Positions 25,307 to 34,342 are shown, counted from the first letter of the stretch. The stretch: 43,801 nucleotides of DNA from Alkaliphilus hydrothermalis (GCF_016908555.1 NZ_JAFBEE010000023.1:1-43801), one strand, 5' to 3'. Program-made: numbers and translations. Notes: generated from the letters alone by a model not told the origin.

Positions 25307-26179
25307 CTATACCATAACTGGTGGGTCATCTTCTTGCTTGAAGGCAACTGTATCTGGGGCATCTAGAAACGATACCTTACCAGTAAAACCTAAAGTCTGT
25401 AGCCGCTTCTTCAACAGTTCTTTTCCTAACTCCATTTCATTTGAGAAACCAGAATTGTACATCCTTACTTCTGTTTCGTTCTTGGCAGACTGTTTATTGA
25501 CTAATCCCATTTGTTGTAGTGTCCTTGCCACATGCTTTGCTGTGCCATAATTTCCATCAACTAACTTGATGCTCTCCCCTACCACCTTTGTAAGGAGATC
25601 TCTAATAAAAATATAATGGGTACAGCCTAAAACGATGGAACTTACCTTAGATAAATCTATGGAGTCAAATAGTTGTCTTAGATAGGCTTCTAATTCAGCC
25701 CCTTCTTCCCCTTTAGATTCTATTATTTCTACTAGTCCTGGACAGGGAAGTTTTATAATATCATTGTGGTCTTCAAACTGTCTAATCAGATTTGCAAATT
25801 TCTCTTCCTTTAGGGTCACTGGAGTTGCCATCACCACAATGCTACCTTGGGATGCCCCCTCTACAGCAGGTTTAAGGGCGGGTTCCATTCCAATTACGGA
25901 AATTTGTAATTTTTGCCTGAGCTCCCTTACAGCTGCACTGGTGGCGGTATTACAGGCAACAACTAAAATCTTTATCCCTTTTTTAATTAAGAATTCTGCG
26001 ATTTCAAAGGATCGGACTTTTACTTCCTCCGTCTCTTTAATACCATAGGGGGCATTTCCTGAGTCTCCATAGTAAATATACTTTTCATTGGGCAGTATTT
26101 GGATTAAATCAGCCAACACACTGATGCCACCAACTCCTGAATCAAAGACACCTATCGGTTCAGTAGCTGAATTTTTCAT
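25307..26179 (-). CDS. murI: glutamate racemase
   Basis: 290 residues from the ATG at 26179 (AGGAATGGTGG upstream). The racemase pattern is intact: IGVFDSGVGGISVL, the first catalytic Cys in VVACNTATSAAV, and the second in VLGCTHY. It makes D-glutamate for peptidoglycan. Length is slightly longer than usual, with a C-terminal extension rich in charged residues after the family core. It precedes a DMT transporter gene in the same direction. Confidence 0.92.
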   Translation of the reverse strand: MKNSATEPIGVFDSGVGGISVLADLIQILPNEKYIYYGDSGNAPYGIKETEEVKVRSFEIAEFLIKKGIKILVVACNTATSAAVRELRQKLQISVIGMEPALKPAVEGASQGSIVVMATPVTLKEEKFANLIRQFEDHNDIIKLPCPGLVEIIESKGEEGAELEAYLRQLFDSIDLSKVSSIVLGCTHYIFIRDLLTKVVGESIKLVDGNYGTAKHVARTLQQMGLVNKQSAKNETEVRMYNSGFSNEMELGKELLKKRLQTLGFTGKVSFLDAPDTVAFKQEDDPPVMV

Positions 26180-26289
26180 GTTTACCACCATTCCTTTAAT
26201 CATTTAATATATTTATATTAACATAAAATAACGTTAATGGGCCACATAATTAGTAGCCCAATTGGATTGTTGAGAACTTATGCCTGTTC

Positions 26290-26309
26290 AAAAGACTTTA
26301 GAGTCTTTT
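26290..26309 (-). terminator. hairpin overlapping the pgi stop
   Basis: AAAAGACT and AGTCTTTT pair across TTAG at the pgi stop, giving TTTT on the minus strand. Short; plausible terminator. Confidence 0.4.
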
Positions 26310-27644
26310 CAATAGTTCCTGCCGCTGCGCTTCATAGCCTGGTTTTCCCAATAGAGCGAACATATTTCTCTTATAATCCTCCACACCTGGCTGGTCAAAA
26401 GGATTCACGCCTAATAGATATCCACTGATGCCGCAGGCCTTCTCAAAGAAATATACTAAGTATCCATAATAGTATGGATTAATTTTGGGGATAGAGATTA
26501 CTAGGTTTGGAACGCCTCCATCCTGATGGGCTAATAGGGTTCCCTCAAAGGCTTTTCCGTTTACATAATCTACTGTTTTTCCTACTAAGTAATTTAATCC
26601 ATCTAAGTTCTGTGGATCTTCTTTTATCAGTATTTTTTCTTCGGTATCCTGTATGATTAATACCGTTTCAAAAATATTTCGTAGCCCCTGTTGTACATAT
26701 TGTCCCATTGAATGTAGGTCTGTTGAGAAATTCACCGAAGCTGGGAAAATTCCTTTGTTATCCTTTCCTTCACTTTCTCCGTATAGCTGCTTCCACCACT
26801 CTCCAAAATAATGCAGGGAAGGTTCGTAATTTACCATGATTTCTACAGTCTTACCTTTTCTGTAAAGAATATTCCTTATCGCCGCATATTGGTAGCATTG
26901 ATTCTCCTTTAGGTCTTCTATTTTGCCATCTTCATAGGCTGCCTTAGCACCTAAAAGAACTTCTTGAATATCAATCCCTGCCACTGCAATCGGTAGCAAG
27001 CCCACTGGGGCAAGAACTGAGTATCTTCCTCCTATATCATCTGGAATAACAAAAGTTTTGTAGCCCTCTTCATCTGCCATTTGCTTCAATGCACCTTTTT
27101 TAGCATCTGTAGTGGCAATAATCCGTTCCTTTGTCTCCTCTTTACCATATTTATTCTCCATGTACTCTTTTAATACCCTAAAAGCTAGGGCTGGTTCTGT
27201 GGTTGTACCAGATTTTGAGATCACGTTGATGCAGATGTCTTTGCCATCTATTACATCAAGTAGATGTTTTAGATAGGAGGAACTAATATTATGCCCTGCA
27301 AAATGGATTTCAGGGGTTTTCCTTTGGCTTTTCGATAATAGATTGTAGAAGTGGTGATTCAACATTTCTATGGCTGCCCTCGCCCCTAGGTAAGAACCTC
27401 CGATTCCAACGATGATTAGTACATCACAGTTATTTTTTATTTTTTCAGCCGTCTCTTGGATATCCTTTAATAGATGGGGATCGAACTCATGGGGTAGCTC
27501 TACCCAACCAGTGTATTCATTGCCTGCACCTGTCCCATCATGAAGTAGTTTATGGGCAGATGTCACCATTGGGGTTAGATAGTCTAATTCTGCTTCATTA
27601 AAAAAGGTTAGACTCTTTGAGTAATCAAATTTTATTTTTTCCAT
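26298..27644 (-). CDS. pgi: glucose-6-phosphate isomerase
   Basis: 448 residues, typical of the short Firmicute form. Family signatures are visible: GIGGSYLGARAAIEM, ISKSGTTTEPALAFR, and the late GGVPNLVISIP and FFEKACGISGYLL segments. It interconverts glucose-6-phosphate and fructose-6-phosphate in glycolysis. It is transcribed alone, upstream of murI with a 118-base gap that contains a small hairpin. Divergent from an unknown membrane protein gene. Confidence 0.93.
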   Translation of the reverse strand: MEKIKFDYSKSLTFFNEAELDYLTPMVTSAHKLLHDGTGAGNEYTGWVELPHEFDPHLLKDIQETAEKIKNNCDVLIIVGIGGSYLGARAAIEMLNHHFYNLLSKSQRKTPEIHFAGHNISSSYLKHLLDVIDGKDICINVISKSGTTTEPALAFRVLKEYMENKYGKEETKERIIATTDAKKGALKQMADEEGYKTFVIPDDIGGRYSVLAPVGLLPIAVAGIDIQEVLLGAKAAYEDGKIEDLKENQCYQYAAIRNILYRKGKTVEIMVNYEPSLHYFGEWWKQLYGESEGKDNKGIFPASVNFSTDLHSMGQYVQQGLRNIFETVLIIQDTEEKILIKEDPQNLDGLNYLVGKTVDYVNGKAFEGTLLAHQDGGVPNLVISIPKINPYYYGYLVYFFEKACGISGYLLGVNPFDQPGVEDYKRNMFALLGKPGYEAQRQELLKRL

Positions 27645-27955
27645 TATTTTAAGCCTCCTTCAGTAATCTCTTTATTTGAAAAGCCAAAATTTTTAAGCTC
27701 TAATGCTTGCCATTGAAGATAGATCCATTCATAAGGCCTTATGTACTTTCCTCAGTTATTATAAACCACTTAAAGAAAATTATATACAGCCACAGCCATT
27801 GGTTAGATCAAAAGCCATCTAATAATTTCTTATCTTTGGAGGGCTACTTGAGCCTAATTATTTAGTGTTGAACATCTTACAATTATACCCAACCAAATAT
27901 ATCCTGTAAACCTTACTAAGGGTTTATGATACAATTCTATTAGGAGGTTGAGTTT
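27645..27955. other. 311-base divergent intergenic region
   Basis: It should hold promoters for pgi (minus; a TATAAT-like box near 27760) and for the gene at 27956 (plus). I see no repeat, RNA gene or coding stretch in it. Confidence 0.4.
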
Positions 27956-28540
27956 ATGGAGATAAAAACATATCTATTTTTGTCTATTGGGGTGGCCTTG
28001 TTGTTTATTCTATTCTATCAGATGTTGTCCTATCTTAAAAATAAAAAGTTTGATAGTTATTTTCAAATCTACTCGGAGGAAACCTACAACCTAGATGACT
28101 TGTATCATATCAAGCTAAAAGGGCATATAGCACCCAAGAAGGATTATTTAGATATTCCCTACAAGGAATTATCAATTGTAATTCGGACCACAGCAATTCA
28201 AGGGGAAATAAAAGAAAATGAATTTTATCTAGAATTAATTCGCCCTAGAGATCGTAAGAAGGCTCTTATGTTGGTAAGGGAACAGTATATGAAGGCTGTA
28301 ACTCCTTATATTAGTGAAACTTTTCAAAACAGAAAAGAGGATATTAAACTAATTGAACTTTCAAAAAAGCATTCCGCAGTTATGGAAAAAATCGCCTGTA
28401 ATACCTGCAAACATAAGATTCAATGTTCCATCTCCTTTACACAGTGCCATTATGAACGGGCAGATGTTGATGTGTTGCTGAATAAGGGGATCAAGGTGGA
28501 TGTGAAGACCAGCACAGGATTTAGTTATTATAAGGGATAA
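27956..28540 (+). CDS. membrane-anchored hypothetical protein with Cys cluster
   Basis: 194 residues, AGGAGG 8 bases before the ATG. One N-terminal membrane helix (about 4-26) is followed by a soluble domain. Near the C-terminus CNTCKHKIQCSISFTQCHYE (about 146-165) has four Cys and a His, a possible zinc or Fe-S site. I do not recognise a family. It is a single gene with a strong terminator. Confidence 0.6.
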   Translation: MEIKTYLFLSIGVALLFILFYQMLSYLKNKKFDSYFQIYSEETYNLDDLYHIKLKGHIAPKKDYLDIPYKELSIVIRTTAIQGEIKENEFYLELIRPRDRKKALMLVREQYMKAVTPYISETFQNRKEDIKLIELSKKHSAVMEKIACNTCKHKIQCSISFTQCHYERADVDVLLNKGIKVDVKTSTGFSYYKG

Positions 28541-28565
28541 TTGAATTAAGGAACTATCCCTCAAA

Positions 28566-28612
28566 GAAACCCAGCCACATCCAAATTTTTGTTGGTGTGA
28601 CTGGGTTTTTTT
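28566..28612 (+). terminator. strong terminator
   Basis: AACCCAG and CTGGGTT form the base of a long imperfect stem (inner CCAA/TTGG), followed by seven T. Confidence 0.85.
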
Positions 28613-28762
28613 AATCTAAATCAAAACTAAATATAATTAATTCTCCCTACTTTATTCTCTATTTTTTTAGAAATCCCTTCATAAAGTAAATTATTGTAAA
28701 ATATAATACGCATTTTGCTTTTTTTCCCATCTATGTCTGCACTTTAATTGTTGAACATATAA

Positions 28763-28812
28763 AAACCATCTCTCAATTCGACTTAACGATTATTGAAAGA
28801 TGGCTCTTTTTA
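28763..28812 (-). terminator. terminator of the ferredoxin gene
   Basis: ACCATCT and AGATGGCT with CTCAAT/ATTGAA form a long stem; on the minus strand GGTTTTTAT follows. Confidence 0.65.
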
Positions 28813-28826
28813 TATTTTTATTTTTC

Positions 28827-29636
28827 CTAAGACATTTTTTGTCCTTGAAGACCAATTTTAACCTTCTTCACTTCAACATCTACATTTGCTCTTCTTACTG
28901 CTTTATCTACAGCCATTACGATTCCTTGACAACAAGGTACTTCCATATAGGCTACAGTGACAGATTTTAAAGAGTTTGACTCAATAATTTTCGTTAGTTT
29001 ATCAACGTAAAACTCTAAATCATCAAGCTTTGGACATCCAACCACTACCGCCTTACCCTTTAATAAATCTAGATGATAGTTAGGGTAAGCAAAAGGTACA
29101 CAGTCAGCAGTTACTAATAGATCTGCTTTTTCAAAATATGGTGCATTAACTGGTACTAATTTTAACTGTACTGGCCATTGTCTTAATTGGGGCTTGATGT
29201 TGATTTCAATATCTCCATCACCTACAGCAGTTGCTTCTGTTTTTGGGGCTTCTTTTTTGAAGTCCATCATTTTGCTTCCTGGGCAACATCCACCCCCATG
29301 ACCATGACCTTTATGTCCTTGGTGATGTCCTTGGTGTCCGTGTCCATGATGATTATGCTTTTCTTCTTCCTTATGGTCTTTTAATGATTTACCTTGACTG
29401 TTTAATAGCTCCTCTACTGCTTCTTCATCAAACTCCGCTGCTTCCCTTTCAATAATATGAAGAGCATCCTCTGGACAATGTCCTAAACAGGCTCCCAATC
29501 CATCGCAATACTTATCATCTATTACCTTTGCTTTTCCATCAATAATTTGAATTGCACCCTCAGCACAATTTGGAACACATAGTCCACAACCGTTACATTT
29601 TTCTTCATCAATTTGGATTATTTTTCTGATTGCCAT
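28827..29636 (-). CDS. ferredoxin-type 4Fe-4S protein with histidine-rich linker
   Basis: 269 residues. Two ferredoxin motifs open it: CNGCGLCVPNC and a variant CDGLGACLGHCP, predicting one or two 4Fe-4S clusters (the second motif has Gly-Leu between the first Cys pair). A linker (about 92-122) is extremely His/Gly-rich (HGHGHQGHHQGHKGHGHGGG), followed by CCPG. The C-terminal domain (about 150-265) has TADCVPFAYP, VVGCPKLDD and EVPCCQGI, conserved cysteines of a family often found with ferredoxins in anaerobes. The His tail could bind nickel or zinc. Single gene. Confidence 0.8.
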   Translation of the reverse strand: MAIRKIIQIDEEKCNGCGLCVPNCAEGAIQIIDGKAKVIDDKYCDGLGACLGHCPEDALHIIEREAAEFDEEAVEELLNSQGKSLKDHKEEEKHNHHGHGHQGHHQGHKGHGHGGGCCPGSKMMDFKKEAPKTEATAVGDGDIEINIKPQLRQWPVQLKLVPVNAPYFEKADLLVTADCVPFAYPNYHLDLLKGKAVVVGCPKLDDLEFYVDKLTKIIESNSLKSVTVAYMEVPCCQGIVMAVDKAVRRANVDVEVKKVKIGLQGQKMS

Positions 29637-29772
29637 AATATCCTCTCCTCACTGTTTTTATCTTAAGTTCATTTTACTAGATTATAACCCATGGGTATGT
29701 GATATAACGCACAGGAAAAGCCTTTTTTTATCACAAATTTATCAAAACTGCTTTTCATCATTGCACTCTAAC

Positions 29773-29894
29773 AGGCTGATCAAAAGTTCTTAGATTTAAG
29801 GCGCGAGAAACCTCGGCACCGCAGCGTATATAAACATACGGGAGGATGTCGAGGTTTTGAGTAACGCAGAAGATAAGGGCTTTTCAACAAACGT
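29773..29894 (+). repeat. structured repeat, copy A
   Basis: 122 bp. Begins AGGCTGATCAAAAG, has middle stem AAACCTCG/CGAGGTTT and apical stem CGTAT/ATACG, and the conserved GTAACGCAGAAGAT block. Its right outer arm is degenerate. Directly followed by copy B. Confidence 0.8.
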
Positions 29895-30016
29895 AGGCTG
29901 ATCAAAAGGCTTCAGATTCAAGGCACAAGAAATTCTCACGACCGTAGCGTACAAAAGGTACGTAAGGGTGTGGGAATTTCGCCGTAACGCCGAAGATGGA
30001 GGTTTTTCATCAGCCT
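29895..30016 (+). repeat. structured repeat, copy B
   Basis: 122 bp. Outer arms AGGCTGATCAAAAGGCTT and its partner ending TTTTTCATCAGCCT; middle stem AAATTCTCAC/GTGGGAATTT (one wobble); apical CGTAC/GTACG. Ends three bases before the zinc-ribbon gene stop at 30019. Confidence 0.85.
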
Positions 30017-30018
30017 AA

Positions 30019-30384
30019 CTACTTGTTGATGGAACGCCCACATAAAGGACAATACCTTACATCATCCTCCACCTCTATCTCACAATGCTCACAATACTTT
30101 ATTCGCTTGATATCCAAAATAAGCTTTTCTAAATTCTTTATTTCTTCCTCTAACCTTTCAATTTTAGTGAGCATACCCTCTAGTTCTTCTCTACTAATAT
30201 AATTTAATCGCTTCAATCGACCATAGACGTATTGCCCCATTTCTTCAAAAAGATTTATAATGTCCTCTTCTCTTTTTCTTATGCTAGCCTTTAACTTACT
30301 AACCTCCATTAGATCCGTAGATTTCTTGCCTAAACTCTTGGCAGTATCCGATACGGAGTTGGACAATTTATCAAAAAAACTCAT
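30019..30384 (-). CDS. coiled-coil zinc-ribbon protein
   Basis: 121 residues, AGGGAGG before the ATG. A long alpha-helical coiled coil (about 30-95, rich in Glu/Lys with heptads such as LTKIERLEEEIKNLEKLI) is followed by a zinc ribbon CEHC...CPLCG (four Cys) at the C-terminus. The architecture suggests a scaffold or small adaptor. The gene is bracketed by repeat copies on both sides (A,B downstream; partial copy, C, D upstream). Family name not recognised. Confidence 0.7.
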   Translation of the reverse strand: MSFFDKLSNSVSDTAKSLGKKSTDLMEVSKLKASIRKREEDIINLFEEMGQYVYGRLKRLNYISREELEGMLTKIERLEEEIKNLEKLILDIKRIKYCEHCEIEVEDDVRYCPLCGRSINK

Positions 30385-30468
30385 TGGTCCTCCCTCCTTT
30401 ACATTATTCCTCTACTATAATTTTATTCACATGAGTGAAGTTTCGTACCATAAACCATCCACAATATC

Positions 30469-30497
30469 CGCAGAAGATGGGTGCTTTTCATCAGACT
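30469..30497 (+). repeat. partial structured repeat
   Basis: Only the 3' end is present: CGCAGAAGATGG then GCTTTTCATCAG, matching the right conserved block and outer arm. Confidence 0.7.
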
Positions 30498-30506
30498 AGC
30501 AGGGTT

Positions 30507-30627
30507 TGGCTGTTCAAAAGCCCTCAGATTCAAGGCACGAAAAAGCTCGGCACCGCAACGTACGTAAAGGGCCGGGAGGATGTCGAGCTTTTGAGTAACG
30601 CAGAAGATGAAGCCATTTCAGCAGCCA
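30507..30627 (+). repeat. structured repeat, copy C
   Basis: 121 bp. Outer arms GGCTGTTCAAAAGCCCT and a partner ending CAGCAGCC; middle stem AAAGCTCG/CGAGCTTT; the apical stem is damaged (CGTAC/GGCCG). Confidence 0.85.
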
Positions 30628-30632
30628 ATGAA

Positions 30633-30757
30633 CTAGCCTGATCAAAGGGCTTTAGATTCAAGGCACGAAAAAGCTCGGCACCGCAACGTACGTAAAGGTA
30701 CGTGAGGATGTCGAGCTTTTGAGTAACGCAGAAGATGAAGCCTTTTCATCAGGCTAG
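30633..30757 (+). repeat. structured repeat, copy D
   Basis: 125 bp, the most regular copy. Outer arms CTAGCCTGATCAAAGGGCTT with AAGCCTTTTCATCAGGCTAG; middle AAAGCTCG/CGAGCTTT; apical ACGTAC/GTACGT. It abuts the ypeB stop codon at 30758. Confidence 0.9.
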
Positions 30758-32107
30758 CTAGATGGTTAGGGTTCCGTCTTCCTGTTGGATCATCAGCAAT
30801 ACCCTGCGCTGCTGTCCAGTCTCTGCATCAATATAAATTAAATAATTATCGGGTCCAAATTTCACCTTAAATTCATAAGTTAATATCTCATGTCTACCTT
30901 CTGTTGGTATAATAACTAATCGTACATTTTCAACCTTTACACCGCTGGATAGCTTCTCTTTAGCTTCCTCTTCCGAAATTTCAGGTGTTGGTATATCTCT
31001 TTCATGGTGGTTAATTAAGTAGCCCTCGGTTTCCATGCCGATTATATCTCCATTGTCTAGAGCAACCTTTACTTTGATTAAATCTGTATATACCAGTACA
31101 TCATCTTGCTTATAGGCAAAATTTATAACCATTTCACCTTCGTATGCCATTGCATAGGTAGATACCATGTCTTCGTATCCCCGCTTCTTTAAGAAGGCCT
31201 CTGCCCGCCTAGTAGCTTCTTCTCTATCATGTTTACTTTCCCCTAGTTCCCTTGAGTCTAGATACCAGATGATTTCTCCTCCGATTTTACTAACAGCAAG
31301 GGATATTTCTCTGCCATTTCCTTCACCTTGTCTTTTGGCACGAATATAGTACCCTTCAACGGGTGTGTTTTCTATTTTTCCGATCACACGGGCTTCAGTG
31401 ATTTTTTCTTCCTTAAACTCTTCATTAACAATTCTGATGGCTTCTTCTTCTGTAATGGTATCTCCTTTAAGTCTTGCTTTGATATTCTTTAAATGTTCTG
31501 AGAAGGGTCCATCATAAATTAACTCGGGATAGTCCTGCATCCGCTCTTCTACTTTAATCAAATTCATACTCTTCATTTGGTCATCTACTTTATCCAGCTT
31601 TCGATCAGCATCTCTTCTAAGCTCCCCAAAGTTTATGCCACCCTCAACTACTTGCTTTTGTAGTTCAATTAATTCTTGAGCTAGATAGTTACTATAGCCT
31701 TGTAATTCCTGTAGCGTATCCATTTCTTTCTCTTCCAGTACTTGTCCCTCTATACTCTTAATAGCCATGACACTGGCATAATCTCCTACCTGACTCAAAA
31801 ACTTCTCTATTGTTCTAATAGCCCCATGATTTAAGGGCAACTGAGTTAGTTTTTCTTGGGCCATATAGGCTTGAGCTACAGTATCATTCAAATACTTAGC
31901 AGTATCTGCACTACTTCCAGAAACCATTGCCTTTGCAAGTTCCACTTGTGTATTTTCCACGTGTCCTATTAGTTCGTAAAACTGCCTCTGGAATTGAATA
32001 TCTAAATAGGTATGATAATCTACTTTATCAGTATATTGTTGATATCCCCAAACTCCAGTAGCTACCAATGCTATAGCTAAAACAATGGGTAAAATATGTC
32101 GTCTCAT
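30758..32107 (-). CDS. ypeB: germination protein YpeB
   Basis: 449 residues. A single N-terminal membrane helix is followed by the YpeB helical domain (YHTYLDIQFQRQFYELIGHV) and C-terminal PepSY-like repeats (about 250-445, ITEEEAIRIVNEEF, EATRRAEAFLKKRGY). YpeB is needed for the localisation and stability of the cortex-lytic enzyme SleB in spores. It starts 10 bases after the sleB stop, forming the usual sleB-ypeB operon. Its stop codon directly meets repeat copy D. Confidence 0.92.
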   Translation of the reverse strand: MRRHILPIVLAIALVATGVWGYQQYTDKVDYHTYLDIQFQRQFYELIGHVENTQVELAKAMVSGSSADTAKYLNDTVAQAYMAQEKLTQLPLNHGAIRTIEKFLSQVGDYASVMAIKSIEGQVLEEKEMDTLQELQGYSNYLAQELIELQKQVVEGGINFGELRRDADRKLDKVDDQMKSMNLIKVEERMQDYPELIYDGPFSEHLKNIKARLKGDTITEEEAIRIVNEEFKEEKITEARVIGKIENTPVEGYYIRAKRQGEGNGREISLAVSKIGGEIIWYLDSRELGESKHDREEATRRAEAFLKKRGYEDMVSTYAMAYEGEMVINFAYKQDDVLVYTDLIKVKVALDNGDIIGMETEGYLINHHERDIPTPEISEEEAKEKLSSGVKVENVRLVIIPTEGRHEILTYEFKVKFGPDNYLIYIDAETGQQRRVLLMIQQEDGTLTI

Positions 32108-32117
32108 CTAATCCCTC

Positions 32118-32798
32118 CTAGATTCCGTATACGTGATCTCCAATTCTTAATGTTATCTTCCTACTCCATATCCACTTACTTGTTGCAGTGGCTGGATTCC
32201 AGAAATATAAAGCTCCACTGGTGGGATCCCATCCATTTAGTGCATCTCTAGCAGCTTTATAGGCCTCATCATTGGCAGGTTGATTGATAGTACCATTCAT
32301 TACAGGCTCAAAAGCACCAGCTTGATAAACTACCCCTGCTAATGTGTTTGGAAAAGAAGCACTTTCTATACGATTTAATATAACAGCTCCTACTGCCACC
32401 TTTCCTTCATAGGGTTCTCCCTTTGCCTCAGCATGGATTATTCTAGCAAGTAGGTTGATATCATCACTTCTGGATACCCCTCTACTAACAGAATCAGAAG
32501 GAGCTGTTGTTTTACTGGATATCCCTAATGCCTTCCTGGTACTGGGGCCAACAACTCCATCAGCAGTTAAACCATTGTTCCTTTGAAACTTAATCACTCC
32601 ATTATAGGTGTCAGCACCATAAATACCATCTACTGCCCCATCCATATATCCCCATCTTTTCAAACGGGATTGTACTTCACGGACCTCTTCTCCTCTTGAG
32701 CCCCATGATAGATTCTGAGCAGATAAACCGTTTATGTATAAGCCAACTACTAAGACTAATGAAAATGCTACTGTCAATACCAATACATATTTCTTCAT
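32118..32798 (-). CDS. sleB: spore cortex-lytic enzyme SleB
   Basis: 226 residues from the ATG at 32798 (AGGGAGG upstream). A signal peptide (about 1-26) is followed by a peptidoglycan-binding domain (about 30-92, GSRGEEVREVQSRLKRWGY) and a SleB/CwlJ hydrolase domain with the catalytic Glu in LLARIIHAEAKGEP. It degrades spore cortex muramic-lactam peptidoglycan during germination. It is the first gene of sleB-ypeB, probably expressed in the forespore; I see no certain sigma-G box. Confidence 0.93.
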   Translation of the reverse strand: MKKYVLVLTVAFSLVLVVGLYINGLSAQNLSWGSRGEEVREVQSRLKRWGYMDGAVDGIYGADTYNGVIKFQRNNGLTADGVVGPSTRKALGISSKTTAPSDSVSRGVSRSDDINLLARIIHAEAKGEPYEGKVAVGAVILNRIESASFPNTLAGVVYQAGAFEPVMNGTINQPANDEAYKAARDALNGWDPTSGALYFWNPATATSKWIWSRKITLRIGDHVYGI

Positions 32799-32939
32799 CA
32801 ATTTCCCTCCCTTTGTTTGATTAATCATATTTTTGTCTGTTTTGAAGGGAATTATCCAAAATAGTAAAATGTTTTTATGGTGGATATATTTTCTAAATCG
32901 GTGGAGTATTAAGATCTAAAGTACAAAAAGGTCAAAAAA

Positions 32940-32972
32940 TAAAATAAGACGATATCATAAAGAATCGTCTCT
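32940..32972 (-). terminator. terminator of the RodA/FtsW gene
   Basis: AGACGAT and ATCGTCT pair across 10 bases; on the minus strand TTATTTTATTTTTT follows. Confidence 0.7.
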
Positions 32973-33007
32973 TTTTCATTAATTCTATTAATTTATATCA
33001 TAACATT

Positions 33008-34120
33008 CTAAAAATTAATTTTGTCCCGCCGCATGCTAACATTTAATATCAGACCAATTGCCATCATATTCGACAACATAAAGGTTCCGCCATAGCTAAT
33101 CAATGGAAGAGGCTTACCTGTAACAGGCATTAAACCAACTGTCATGGCAATGTTTGCAAAAATGTGAAAGCCCAACATGAAGGTATAACCCATTACAAGA
33201 TACGATCCAAAATCATCCTTTGCATCCTTAGCAATATTAATGCATCTATAAAGCATTGCTATATATAGTACAATTAGAATAACCACACCAATAAAGCCCA
33301 GTTCTTCTGCAATTACTGAGAAAATAAAATCCGTTTGTTTTTCTGGTAAGAACCCAAATTGCGTTTGGCTCCCGTTTAGATAACCTTTTCCAAAAATCAT
33401 ACCAGAACCTACTGCCAGCTTAGATTGAAGTATCTGATAACCCTTTCCCATTGGGTCTGATTCTGGGTTTAAAAAAACCATAATTCTATCCTTTTGATAG
33501 TCCTTTAATAATGCAAACCAAGCAATAGGAATACTTAAAATCCCTGCTATTCCTGTGTATAGGATATACTTATAGTGTAGACCAGCAATAAATAACATGC
33601 CAAAAATAAAAAATGCAAAGGACATAGTTGTTCCTAAGTCTGGTTGGATCAAGACCATTACCATTGGTATACCAGCATAAATAGTAATCTTTAAGAGGGT
33701 AGTAAATTTATGCAGAGAATCCTTGTTCTCCGTCAATATCCTAGCCATACAGACAATCATCCCAATCTTAACAAAATCCGAAGGCTGAAATTGAAATCCA
33801 CCTATCCTCAGCCATCGATTGGCACCCCATTTTTCAGCACCAGTACCAAATATTAATACCGCCACAAGCAAAGCATTACATAGAAGATAGATTGGAAGAT
33901 GAAATCTAGCAAAAGTATTATAATCAAAAAATAAAATGACCCCAATCGCTATAACTCCTAAAATTACTGAGACAATTTGGGTTTTCATAAAACCTTCTCG
34001 TCCCAATGGGTGGGTAGCGGTAGCACTTCCGATCATGACAACACCCATAGTGCAGATTGCTAAAATAATTAATATTAGCTTAAAATCAATCTTTTTTATT
34101 AATCTTCCCTCTATTTTCAA
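33008..34120 (-). CDS. rodA: RodA/FtsW-family SEDS peptidoglycan polymerase
   Basis: 370 residues from a TTG with AGAGGTG 6 bases upstream; a longer ATG-started frame (34180) sits inside a palindrome without a ribosome site. About ten membrane helices. SEDS motifs include the WLRIGGFQFQPSDFVKIG loop, QPDLGTTMSF, AVGSGMIFGKG and the final LPLISYGGTFMLSNM. SEDS proteins polymerise glycan strands with a class B PBP partner; the RodA/MrdB branch supports elongation. No mre or pbp genes are nearby. It may be specialised for sporulation, given its neighbours. Confidence 0.82.
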   Translation of the reverse strand: MKIEGRLIKKIDFKLILIILAICTMGVVMIGSATATHPLGREGFMKTQIVSVILGVIAIGVILFFDYNTFARFHLPIYLLCNALLVAVLIFGTGAEKWGANRWLRIGGFQFQPSDFVKIGMIVCMARILTENKDSLHKFTTLLKITIYAGIPMVMVLIQPDLGTTMSFAFFIFGMLFIAGLHYKYILYTGIAGILSIPIAWFALLKDYQKDRIMVFLNPESDPMGKGYQILQSKLAVGSGMIFGKGYLNGSQTQFGFLPEKQTDFIFSVIAEELGFIGVVILIVLYIAMLYRCINIAKDAKDDFGSYLVMGYTFMLGFHIFANIAMTVGLMPVTGKPLPLISYGGTFMLSNMMAIGLILNVSMRRDKINF

Positions 34121-34298
34121 TTTCTTCACCTCTATTCTAACAATTAACAAGTCATCATAGATATAAAAAACTCTCCTCATATGAGAAGAATTCTATAAAT
34201 ATAAATTTCATTCCTTTTTTAGTGTACTTCAATTTATAAATTTTTTCAACCTTTATTAATTGGAATAAGGCGCTCCTGACAATAGTAAGTTTTTCAAA

Positions 34299-34334
34299 AA
34301 AATAAAAGCGAAGCTTACGCTCCGCTTTTATTTT
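34299..34334 (-). terminator. terminator of the SASP gene
   Basis: AATAAAAGCG and CGCTTTTATT pair around a 12-base loop, with A and T runs on both sides. Confidence 0.8.
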
Positions 34335-34342
34335 TTGAGTTA

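Larger units (their letters stand above)
29637..30018. other. 382-base gap with two structured repeats
   Basis: Right of the ferredoxin start region it is filled by repeat copies A and B in tandem; no coding stretch seen. Confidence 0.8.
30385..30757. other. 373-base gap with structured repeats
   Basis: Between the zinc-ribbon gene start and the ypeB stop. A partial copy (30469-30497) and two full copies C and D fill most of it; the rest must hold the zinc-ribbon gene promoter. Confidence 0.8.

Noticed and set aside
26281..26304. Left end of the structured repeat at the end of pgi
   Set aside because: About 20 of 24 bases resemble the left arm and LTTTAGA-like block, but half lies in pgi codons with a natural ending and the conserved right block is missing; probably chance.
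29773..30757. CRISPR array
   Set aside because: Repeats are about 122 bp, internally paired and nearly contiguous, without uniform spacers; no cas genes are near.
34121..34180. Longer start for the RodA/FtsW protein at 34180
   Set aside because: That ATG is inside a CTCATATGAG palindrome without a ribosome site, while the TTG at 34120 has AGAGGTG correctly spaced.
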